Shown one piece after another: positions 1 through 9,500 of a stretch of 37,293 nt of DNA. Source of the DNA: an uncultured Saprospiraceae bacterium (GTDB lineage Bacteria > Bacteroidota > Bacteroidia > Chitinophagales > Saprospiraceae); assembly GCA_937921775.1 (NCBI GenBank), contig CAKZUK010000220.1:1-37293 (forward strand). Reading direction: 5' to 3'. The stretch's first letter is position 1. The number at the start of each line of letters is the position of its first letter. Below the pieces are notes generated by a model. The model was given only the letters and a program-made list of their open reading frames with translations, had not been told where the DNA came from and searched no databases. Position numbers and translations under genes: made by a program.

Positions 1-2
1 CT

Positions 3-3000
3 TTCTCCAGTAATGGACAAATCAATAATGATGGTTTGTTAAACATTGATGGTGACTTTTCCAATAGTAATGGAATGGTCAATAATGGAACTTTTACCTT
101 GTCAGGAATAGCCTCTTTACCTTTTGGTAGTAGTTTGACTACCGGTGTAAGTAGTGTCATCGAAGTGGAACCAACAGGTACACTTGACATTAATGGTAAT
201 TTTACAAATCAGGGAAATGTATTAGTTGACGGAATGTTCGCAATACAGTCCGCTGCAGTTGTAAACAACACCGCAACCATTACCAATAATAACGACTTAG
301 ATCTTGGTGGTCAGCTCATCAATGATGGAACGGTTGCCAATAATGGTACTCTAAATATCAGTTCTTCTGGGCTACTCGAGAATAATAGTACCCTTAACAA
401 TAGTAGTACCATCACTTTGGAAATTTGCGGTAAGCTAATCCAAAATGCTGGAAATAATATTGGAGGCAGTATCCTTAACGAAGGTTTAGTTTTCGAAATT
501 ACTGGAACCGTAAACGAAACCAACGGCGAATTTGGTGAAACATTCACCGACCTAGCTTCTACACCAGCTCCAATACCTGCTTGTAAAGGAGGAGTTGTTT
601 TTGAACTGGATGAAACGGGTAATGTAAGCTTTACAGCTGACGCAATTGACCAAGGACGTAGTTACGGTTCTTGTGGTGCAACCTTAGTTGACTATGCAGT
701 TAGTCCTAGTTCGTTCACAACAGCTGATATCGGTACACAAATAGTAACACTTACGATTACAGATAATTTTGGTGTCTCTTCTTCATGTGAAGATTTTGTT
801 GCAGTAATTGCATACCAGCCTCCTGTAGTTCCGGTTGATGATCCAGATATTACGTTCACTTGTCCATCTAATATTACAGTGACAACTGAGCCAGGTGCTC
901 AATTCGCTCCTGCTAGTTGGACAACTCCTACAGCAACTACAACTTGTGCTCCATCTGGAGGAGGAGCTGATACTGATTGTACGCAACTTCCTAGCAGTCT
1001 TACAGGTTTTACTTTGATTGGCGACTTTAACGGGAGTAGATATTTTGTTTCGAATACCAACGATAGCTGGAACGATGCAAATGCAATAGCTCAAGCAAAT
1101 GGAGGAAACTTAGCTACGATCACTTCACAAGAAGAAAATGATTTTATACAAAATGGAATTAATCCTGCATCAGGAAGTGTTTGGACAGGATTAAATACTG
1201 TTTCAAGCCCTGGAGTTTTTAATTGGACAACAGGGGAGCCTCTTGATTACACAAACTGGAAAAGTGGAGAACCTAACGGTAATGGAATTGACTATGGTGT
1301 TCGCATGCTAAACTCAAACGGTTTATGGACCGATAGACCTATTGCAGATCACTATGAATTTGTTGTTGAAATTGCTTGTCCAAATGAATGTACATTACCT
1401 GGAAGTATTTCAGGTTTTACATTGATTGGTGACTTGAACGATAGCAGATATTTTGTTTCGAATACCAACGATAGCTGGAACGATGCAAATGCAATAGCTC
1501 AGGCAAATGGAGGGAACTTAGCTACGATCACTTCACAAGAAGAAAATGACTTTATACAAAATGGAATTAATCCTGCATCAGGAAGTGTTTGGACAGGATT
1601 AAATACTGTTTCAAGCCCTGGAGTTTTTAATTGGACAACAGGGGAGCCTCTTAATTACACAAACTGGAATAGTGGAGAACCTAACGGTAATGGAATTGAT
1701 TATGGCGTTCGTATGCTAAACTCAACGGGCTTATGGACAGATAAACCTATCACAGATCATTACGAATTTGTAATTGAAATTCCATGCCTAGAAGCTTGTA
1801 CTGATGTCAACTTGACCTTTGTATTCGATAACTATCCAGAAGATATTAGCTGGACTATTAACGACGGAGATGGCAATTCAGTAGCAAGTGGTGGAAATTA
1901 CGGTGCTGAACCAGATGGCTCTACTTTAATTGAAATGACTTGTTTGATCGATGGTTGTTATGACTTGGTGATTAACGATAGCTACGGAGACGGCCTCTGT
2001 TGTGCCTATGGTAATGGTTCTTATAGCCTGACCAATGCTGATGGTGCGGTCTTAGCTTCTGGTGCAACATTTACGACTCAAGATGTCAATAATTTCTGCA
2101 TTGAGTCTGGTGGAGAGTCTGGTGGAGGTGGCAATGGAGACCCAGAATTAACGGTCACTCTAATCGCAGGTCCATTAAGTGGCTCTAATTTCCCAGAAGG
2201 TGTAACTGAACTTGCATACGAAATAACAGATGCTTGCGGTAACCTTGAAGTTTGTACTTTCGACGTGACTGTAGATGCTGTTCCTGCTGAATTTATGATG
2301 ACTGATTGTCCAACAGATATCACAACTGATGCAGCACCGGGCGCTACTTCAGCAACTGTATCTTGGGCGGCTCCAGGAGGAACCTCTGATTGTTTCCGTG
2401 AAGGACCAATCGGTACAGAACAAACCATAGGACTTGATAACGGATCTGAATTTCCAATCGGAACATCTGGTATCGGTTACGCTGTTTTTGATTCTTGTGG
2501 AAACTTCGCCTCTTGCTTGTTCAACGTAAGCGTAAATTTTGTTCCTGCAACTCTGACAGTGGCAAACTGCCCAGCAGATATTACAGAAACTTCAGACCCA
2601 GGTTCTGGAGGTATGGTTCTTAACTGGACTACACCAACTGGAAGTTCTAACTGCTACCTTGGTTCAACCGCTTCAGTTACTCAGATTTCAGGTCCTACTA
2701 GTGGATCATTTATTCCAAACGGAAATACACAAGTGATCTATCTGATTTCTGATGATTGTGTCAACACACAATTATGCATTTTCAATATCAATATTGCAGA
2801 CGGTGGACTTTGTGTAAACAATGGGGGAGATGCAGATGGTGACAATGTTTGTGCAGATGTAGATTGCGATGACAATGATCCAACTATCCCAGCTACACCG
2901 GGTACAACTTGTGACGATGGCGACGCTGATACAGAAAATGATGTGATCGGTACAGACGGTTGTTCTTGTGCTGGTACTCCAATCGTAAACTGTGATAATA

Positions 3001-5879
3001 ATGGTGGTGATGCAGACGGTGATGGTATTTGTGCAGATGTAGATTGTGATGATAATGACGCATCTGTTGTTCCTTTACCAGAGGGTACAGCTTGTAATGA
3101 TGGTGATCCTGCTACACAGAATGATGTAATAGGAGCAGACGGTTGTACTTGTGCAGGGGCTTTGCCAGTAGATATTATTCTTACTGACCTTACCGTGAAT
3201 GAAGGAATTACCCCCGCAAACATTGATGTTTGTATCGGTTCAGTTAGCAACCAGGATGTTTCAGTTACCTACATAACTACAAGCGGTACCGCTGCAGCCT
3301 CTGGAGATTTTGGTTTCGGAATCGGAACAATTACAATCCCAGCAGGTGATCTTTGTATATCAATTGCTGTTGTTATAATTGATGATGGAGAGGAAGAAGG
3401 AGATGAAACATTTACACTTGATTTTTCTAACCCAGTCAATGCCGCTCTTCCAGATAACCAATTAGAAGTGACCATTCAAGATAATGACGGGGCAAACCCA
3501 TGCGACAATAATGGAGGAGATGCAGATGGCGACGGATTCTGTGCAGATGTAGATTGTGATGATAATGATGCAGCAGTAATTCCTCAAACAGCAGGTACAA
3601 CTTGTGATGATGGAGATGCAACAACAGAGAATGATATAATCGGAGCAGATGGCTGTTCATGTGCAGGTACACCAATAGATCCTTGTGATGCTAATGGAGG
3701 AGATGCAGATGGTGACGGATTCTGTGCAGATGTAGATTGCGATGATAATGATGCAGCAGTAATTCCTCAAGCAGCAGGTACAACTTGCGACGATGGAGAT
3801 GCTGATACAGAAAACGATGTGATCGGAGTAGATGGTTGCTCTTGCGCAGGTACACCAATAGAAACGGGTTGTAACCCCATGTATTCAGTCAATGGGAATG
3901 ATCTAACAGTTACCGGATTGAATGGAGCACATAACTCAGTTAAGGTTTTTGATACAGGAAATGGTTGGGCTACAATTTTCAATTGTCTAGATGATTGTGG
4001 AAACCCAGCAGTAATTAATCTTCCGGAAGGAAACTACTACCTTAATATTCAAATTTTCAATGCTTCATGGCAAACAGAGTGTACTTTGCAAGAATACTTT
4101 GACGTGACTGGTGGATGTTCAGTAGGAGCTAGTTGTAATGATGGAGATGCTTGTACTGACAATGATGTATATGATGCAGATTGCAATTGTGTGGGTACTT
4201 TCTCTGGTGATGTAGATGGTGACGGTACTTGTGCAAATGAAGATTGTGATGATTCAGATGCTTCACTTCCTGCAGCGCCAGGTACAACTTGTGATGATGG
4301 AGATGCTGATACAGAGAATGATGTAATCGGAGCAGATGGATGCTCTTGTGCAGGTACACCTATAGGAGGAGCTTGTGATAATAATGGAGGAGATGCAGAT
4401 GGTGACGGATACTGTGCAGACGTAGATTGTGATGACAATGATGCAGCAGTAATCCCTCAAACAGCAGGAACAACTTGCAACGATGGAGATGCAAATACAG
4501 AGAATGATGTAATCGGAGCAGACGGATGTGCTTGCGAGGGTACACCAATTGCTACTGGTTGTAATCCATTGTACTCAGTTAGCGGTAATGATGTAACTGT
4601 AACTGGATTGAATGGTGCACATAACTCAATCAAGATTTTTGATACAGGAAATGGTTGGGCTACAGTTTATGAATGCTTTGATAATTGTCAGAGTGTAATT
4701 ACATTGCCTGATGGTGATTACTACATCCAACTTAAAGTGTACAATTCTTCTTATCAGACAGAATGTGAGTTTACGGAATACTTTACAATTGATGGAGGAG
4801 GAGCAGCCTGTACTCCAGGTACTTCTTGTAATGATAATGATGTTTGTACCGATAACGATGTATATGATACAGATTGTAATTGTGCAGGTACTTATTCAGG
4901 AGATGCAGATGGCGATGGTGTTTGTGCAAACGAAGATTGTGATGATAATGATGGTAGCTTACCAACTGCCCAAGGAACAATTTGTGATGATGGAAACCCA
5001 GAAACAGAAGGTGATGTTATTCAGAGTGATGGTTGTACCTGTCTAGGTGAAGTACCAAGCGACTGTGATATTGCAATCTCAACTGGACCTGGGAGTATTA
5101 CGATTGATGGATTGACAGGAGCGAATGTAATTGTTCATGTTTTTAATTCTTCGTGGTCTTCAGTTTTTGATTGTTTGAATGATTGTGATAATCCACATAC
5201 TGTTTCGGGCTTAGCTAATGATACCTACTTCGTTAGAGCAACTAATTACGATTCAGGATGGAGTAAGATATGTGAAGTTGATGGTTATTATACAGTAACT
5301 GGAGGCACAGGTTTGGAAGCGGTTACGCAACCAGAATTCTTATTCTTCAATGCAACTAAAGATGGTCGTGAGGTAAGCTTGAACTGGACAACGAATACGG
5401 AATACAAGAATAGCTACTTTGTGATAGAGCGTTCAGTCGATGGAATTGACTTTAATTCGATCAAAGATGTAGAAAGTATAGATGATAGTAATAATGCGAT
5501 CAACTATCAAGATAGAGACGCGGCACCATTTACTGGAACCAACTTCTATCGATTAAAAGAGGTTTTCAATACTGGAGAATATAGATACTCTGCTATTGAA
5601 GTGGTGGTCTTTGATATCGATGTTGATGTATTTGCATTATATCCTAATCCAACGGCTAGTCAGGTATTTGTCAGCTTGAAAGAGTTTGCTGGTAAATCAG
5701 CGACCATTCAGGTTGTAAATAACCTTGGACAATTAATGCAAGTACTTAATGTGAGTGAAATTTCAAGCCAAGCAATTGGTTTTGATGTAAGTACATATCC
5801 TTCTGGAATGTATGGTATGTCTATTAAAGTGGAAGGACGCAAACTCATGACGAATTTATTCGTTGTGTCTAAGTTGTAA
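3..5879 (+). CDS. Giant T9SS-secreted lectin/HYR/Calx-beta adhesin (protein 1), 5' end outside window
   Basis: The frame is open to the left edge and the first visible codons are already repeat sequence, so the start and signal peptide lie upstream; an in-frame TTG at 36 is not a credible start. Order by nucleotide: N/G-rich short repeats, probably a beta-helix (3-510); Ig-like segment (589-825); first half of a HYR domain (837-947); two near-identical C-type lectin domains with EPN calcium/sugar motifs (978-1790); a domain with a DNYPEDISW opening and DSYGDGLCC motif (1797-2100); second half of the HYR (2136-2280); two more HYRs (to 2800). Then come seven DxDGDG...DCDDND calcium-type repeats with Cys-rich linkers, one Calx-beta (3165-3490), three copies of an 85-residue Trp-containing module, an FnIII-like linker (5320-5610) and a type A T9SS sorting domain (YPNPT at about 5640, basic C-terminus). 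Likely a surface-anchored, calcium-dependent glycan-binding adhesin. The partner is unknown. Confidence 0.9.
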   Translation, partial: FSSNGQINNDGLLNIDGDFSNSNGMVNNGTFTLSGIASLPFGSSLTTGVSSVIEVEPTGTLDINGNFTNQGNVLVDGMFAIQSAAVVNNTATITNNNDLDLGGQLINDGTVANNGTLNISSSGLLENNSTLNNSSTITLEICGKLIQNAGNNIGGSILNEGLVFEITGTVNETNGEFGETFTDLASTPAPIPACKGGVVFELDETGNVSFTADAIDQGRSYGSCGATLVDYAVSPSSFTTADIGTQIVTLTITDNFGVSSSCEDFVAVIAYQPPVVPVDDPDITFTCPSNITVTTEPGAQFAPASWTTPTATTTCAPSGGGADTDCTQLPSSLTGFTLIGDFNGSRYFVSNTNDSWNDANAIAQANGGNLATITSQEENDFIQNGINPASGSVWTGLNTVSSPGVFNWTTGEPLDYTNWKSGEPNGNGIDYGVRMLNSNGLWTDRPIADHYEFVVEIACPNECTLPGSISGFTLIGDLNDSRYFVSNTNDSWNDANAIAQANGGNLATITSQEENDFIQNGINPASGSVWTGLNTVSSPGVFNWTTGEPLNYTNWNSGEPNGNGIDYGVRMLNSTGLWTDKPITDHYEFVIEIPCLEACTDVNLTFVFDNYPEDISWTINDGDGNSVASGGNYGAEPDGSTLIEMTCLIDGCYDLVINDSYGDGLCCAYGNGSYSLTNADGAVLASGATFTTQDVNNFCIESGGESGGGGNGDPELTVTLIAGPLSGSNFPEGVTELAYEITDACGNLEVCTFDVTVDAVPAEFMMTDCPTDITTDAAPGATSATVSWAAPGGTSDCFREGPIGTEQTIGLDNGSEFPIGTSGIGYAVFDSCGNFASCLFNVSVNFVPATLTVANCPADITETSDPGSGGMVLNWTTPTGSSNCYLGSTASVTQISGPTSGSFIPNGNTQVIYLISDDCVNTQLCIFNINIADGGLCVNNGGDADGDNVCADVDCDDNDPTIPATPGTTCDDGDADTENDVIGTDGCSCAGTPIVNCDNNGGDADGDGICADVDCDDNDASVVPLPEGTACNDGDPATQNDVIGADGCTCAGALPVDIILTDLTVNEGITPANIDVCIGSVSNQDVSVTYITTSGTAAASGDFGFGIGTITIPAGDLCISIAVVIIDDGEEEGDETFTLDFSNPVNAALPDNQLEVTIQDNDGANPCDNNGGDADGDGFCADVDCDDNDAAVIPQTAGTTCDDGDATTENDIIGADGCSCAGTPIDPCDANGGDADGDGFCADVDCDDNDAAVIPQAAGTTCDDGDADTENDVIGVDGCSCAGTPIETGCNPMYSVNGNDLTVTGLNGAHNSVKVFDTGNGWATIFNCLDDCGNPAVINLPEGNYYLNIQIFNASWQTECTLQEYFDVTGGCSVGASCNDGDACTDNDVYDADCNCVGTFSGDVDGDGTCANEDCDDSDASLPAAPGTTCDDGDADTENDVIGADGCSCAGTPIGGACDNNGGDADGDGYCADVDCDDNDAAVIPQTAGTTCNDGDANTENDVIGADGCACEGTPIATGCNPLYSVSGNDVTVTGLNGAHNSIKIFDTGNGWATVYECFDNCQSVITLPDGDYYIQLKVYNSSYQTECEFTEYFTIDGGGAACTPGTSCNDNDVCTDNDVYDTDCNCAGTYSGDADGDGVCANEDCDDNDGSLPTAQGTICDDGNPETEGDVIQSDGCTCLGEVPSDCDIAISTGPGSITIDGLTGANVIVHVFNSSWSSVFDCLNDCDNPHTVSGLANDTYFVRATNYDSGWSKICEVDGYYTVTGGTGLEAVTQPEFLFFNATKDGREVSLNWTTNTEYKNSYFVIERSVDGIDFNSIKDVESIDDSNNAINYQDRDAAPFTGTNFYRLKEVFNTGEYRYSAIEVVVFDIDVDVFALYPNPTASQVFVSLKEFAGKSATIQVVNNLGQLMQVLNVSEISSQAIGFDVSTYPSGMYGMSIKVEGRKLMTNLFVVSKL
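978..1790 (+). repeat. Tandem duplication of a C-type lectin module (period about 408 bp)
   Basis: Two in-frame copies lie head to tail inside protein 1. Equivalent points such as the segment beginning at 1038 recur 408 bp later at 1446. From about 1038 to 1290 the DNA differs at only a handful of positions, while the copy edges have diverged more. This suggests a recent duplication or gene conversion of the core. Both copies keep the SGEPNGNG loop and a WTD motif in place of the classical WND. Confidence 0.9.
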
Positions 5880-5908
5880 GACTTTAAGCTTCAGCTAAAC
5901 GATAAATT

Positions 5909-5940
5909 AGCCCTCTCAGGATTCCTGGGAGGGCTTTTTT
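5909..5940 (+). terminator. Intrinsic terminator of adhesin gene 1
   Basis: A 12-bp stem starting AGCCCTC, with one wobble pair and a 3-nt loop, is followed directly by a run of T, 30 bp after the stop codon. Confidence 0.92.
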
Positions 5941-6017
5941 ATGGTGAGCATAACTTATCAGTTGTTTGAGCACTTACTCATATCTAAATAATCATAAATC
6001 AATAATTAGTACTTTTC

Positions 6018-6052
6018 GGGTAAGTATCTGACTTTTATTGCCCGTATCTTTG
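6018..6052 (+). promoter_or_regulatory. Candidate promoter of adhesin gene 2
   Basis: TATCTTTG (6045-6052) matches the Bacteroidota -7 consensus TAnnTTTG. GGGTAAG (6018-6024) lies exactly 20 bp upstream, in place of the usual TTTG -33 box. The same two blocks with the same 20-bp spacing precede adhesin gene 3, which is the main support. It would give an untranslated leader of roughly 470 nt. Confidence 0.55.
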
Positions 6053-6528
6053 TTATTGTAATTGGAACGCTAAGGCAACAATTGCAAATCCTTTCCCCTC
6101 ACCCCAATTCTTCTTGGATAATCAAATGATTAACGTTTTAGAGATTGAAATCTATGTTTTAAATTTTTAATGTTAGAAAACTTTCTGACAACGGTTTCAT
6201 CGCTAATCACACAAACCTGTAAATACATTACCCACAAGTTCCATTAGAATAGAAGCATACCCAACTTCAAAAATATTCTATTGACGTTTTATTGAATACG
6301 CCCCTACTTCAATTTAGCAATTTTAATGTGTTGCTCTTTTGAGGCTTTTGTTGTTGCAAACAATTAAGCCTGGGATTTTTATGCCCTGACTTAACGAAAC
6401 AGCTTTTGACTTAATTGAGATTTTTGGCGTTGATGCATTTCTGAAATCACCAATTAATATTGGTGTGAAGCTTATGCTTTTTTTAATCCATTTTTCTTTG
6501 ACTATTCAAAACTAAATTAATTGAACTC
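6053..6528 (+). other. Long AT-rich leader region without a gene
   Basis: No convincing reading frame, tRNA or strong hairpin is visible here. If the promoter just upstream is right, this is the 5' untranslated leader of adhesin gene 2. A pyrimidine-rich patch near 6090-6120 resembles one in the leader of gene 3, but the match is loose. Confidence 0.4.
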
Positions 6529-9500
6529 ATGAAAATTATCTACAAAAATTTTAAATGTGCTTTACATATCCTACCAGCCTTACTTTTCCTTTTGCTGGGA
6601 ACTGGTGTGTTTGCACAAACTTCCGTATGGACAGGGGATGTCGATACGGATTGGTCGAATTCAGCTAACTGGTCAGGCGGGGTCCCGACCACAGGTTATA
6701 CAGCGATTGTACCAGGTGCACCTCAGGGAGGTGCTTTTCCTGTTTATGAGGGAGGCTATCTAATTGATTATACCATTCAAAATGGAGGAACACTGACCTT
6801 TAATACAGTGATTTATAATATTGGAGTTATCATTAATTTTGATGGGGGTATGGTAAACAGCAACGAGCTTTTTATTAATGCCGGATCAATTACATTTGAT
6901 AATGACGGTGAATTTAAAAGTTATAGTAGCCTTGAAAACTATGGTATTATTGATAATGCAGCTTCTGGCGCTTTAGAAATCGTATCTGGTTCTTTCAACA
7001 ACTATGGATCTGTTACTAACTTCGGAAACGTAAGTAACCTTAGTGGAACAAGTATCAATAATTATGGTGTCATTGAAAGTGTTGCTACACTTACGATCAA
7101 TGGTTCTTTTGATAATTATGGTACCTTAAACTCAGCCGTTGGATCAACCTTGATTCTTAATGGTTCTGGTTATTTAACCAACCATAACAACGCTTACTTC
7201 GAATGTACTTGTGACCTTAGCAATAGCTCTACCATTACAAACAATGGTAAAATGCAAGTTAATTTTAGTAGTAACTTCGACAACGATAATACACTACTAA
7301 ACAATGGTACACTAGGCCTTTCAGGTAACTTAGTGAACGATGGTACGTTCGAAAATAATTCAACAATAAATATTCTTGACGCTGGTGTATTGACAAACAA
7401 TACATCTTTCAGCAATAATGGTAGCATAGACTTAACAATCTGTGGTACTATAGTTCAAAATGCAACTGGAAATATTGGTGGAACCATTCTTAGTGATGGT
7501 TTGATTTACGAAATCAATGGTACTGTTAATGATACTAACCTTGAATTCAGTGAAACGTTTACTGATATTTCTCAAAAGAAAAAACCTATTGCAGGTTGTA
7601 AGCCAAACGTATTTGTGCAATTACCTGAATCAGGTTCTATCGCAATTCCTACAACTACAATTGATAAAGGTTCTTACGGTAGCTGTGGTGCTCAATTGAC
7701 TAGCGTAACGGTTACGCCTAGTTCTTTTACACTAGCTGACATTGGACAACAAGTTGTCACTCTTGATATCGAAGATGAATTTGGTTTCACATCTTCTTGT
7801 GATGCTGTTATTACTGTTTTAGAATTTCAGGAGCCAATTGCTGCTACTGATAATCCTAACATTGAGGCAACTTGTGCTCAAGATATTAGTATTATTGCAT
7901 TGCCAGGCGCTGTGTCAGCTTCTGCGACTTGGACTGAACCAACTGCAACTACTACTTGCTCTACAGGAGGAGATGCAGATTGTACTAATGCTCCAGATGT
8001 AGATGGAATGATGTACTTAGGTTCTTTTGAAGGATCTCACTATTATAAAAAGACAAGCGGTGATATAACTTACGCAGAAGCTAAAAGCTTTGTTGAATCT
8101 CGTGGAGGTACACTCCCTGTTATTACAAGTCAAGCTGAAAATGACTTTGTTACAAGCACATTGGATGGTGGATCTGCTTGGATTGGGCTTACAGATGAAA
8201 ATGTTGAAGGAACTTTTGAGTGGGCTACTGGTGAAGCACTTTCATACATGAATTGGAATGTGAATGAGCCTAATGATTACAATGCTAACGAAGATTATGT
8301 GCATATTTTGTCTTCTGGAAAATGGAATGATCATACCGCTTCAATAGCTTACTGGGCTATTATGGAAATTGCTTGTCAGTCTTCTACTGAGCCAGATTGC
8401 TCATTAGTTTCTAATGACATTGCTGATTTCATTTACATGGGAGAACACAATAACAGTAAATACTATTGTTCAAGTTCAAACAATTTCACTTGGCATAATG
8501 CAAAAGCTGCCGCTGAGTCTTTTGGTGGCCATCTTGCTATAGTAGATGATGCTGCTGAAAATGAATTTATAAGAAACGCTATTTTAGCTGACTATGTTTG
8601 GTTAGGATTAACGGACGAAGTTGTTGAAGGTGATTTCAAAACAGTATTTGGAGACAATGCACCATATCTAAATTGGAGTTCTGGCGAGCCAAATAATAGT
8701 GGAGGAACTGAACATTTTGCTAGATTAATAAAATCTAGTGGACAATGGACAGACAGAGATGCAGCTTTCCTTGCTGAATATGTTATGGAAATTCCTTGTC
8801 CTTCATCTCCGGTTGCTGGTCCTCAGACTTGTAGTTTGGAAAACCATGGTCCTTCTTCTAACGGAATTGATGACCGTCTATTGTGGATGAATTATGATCA
8901 CTTATCTCAAAATAAAGAATATGGAGTAATAAACACTTCTACTTTTACGGAATTTCCTGATGGTACAGCTCTATTGACTGGAACAGTCAACAGGGTAGGA
9001 AGCTCTAATAAAGAATGGACATACACGGTTAATCTTATCAATAAAAGAACTTGGTCAGAATGGTCTGCTCTAGGGCGTAGCTTTAAACCAAATAATTCTA
9101 CTCCTTCCGATCATACACAATGGTCTTACTATGAAATAGACAACAGCTCAAGTATCTTTATTGGGTCTAGTGCCTTTGATGGAAAAGCATTAAATATTAC
9201 GCATGCTCCTACTGACTATACTTATGGATTTCAGATTGGTGTTGGTGCTAACTTGTACGATGGAGATTATGGTATTTCTGGATGGTTTAATTTTACAGGC
9301 TCATTTTCTGGAAAAGGTGATTTTAACGGAGACTTAAATAATTGTACGGAGAATACAACAACAACAAGTGATATTGTTACAATTGAGCAAATTCAAGGAC
9401 AACCTGCTGGTGCTGATTTCCCAATTGGTACTACAGTAATCGCATACAAATTTACTGACGATTGTGGAAATGAAGAGATCTGCACATTCGATGTGACTAT

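Noticed and set aside
36-38. TTG at 36 as the start of adhesin 1
   Set aside because: The frame is open to the window edge and the preceding codons continue the same N/G-rich repeat, so the start lies outside.
2738-4548. Long minus-strand open frames opposite the Asp-rich repeats of adhesin 1, with similar ones opposite genes 2 and 3
   Set aside because: They mirror GAT/GAC/GCA-rich repeats and encode low-complexity Ser/Pro/Val or His/Leu strings; there is no start context or family resemblance.
3500-5050. Regularly spaced DNA repeats that could suggest a CRISPR array
   Set aside because: The repeats keep reading frame, vary at third positions and encode DxDGDG protein repeats (period 183 bp in places). 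No constant repeat with unique spacers is present.
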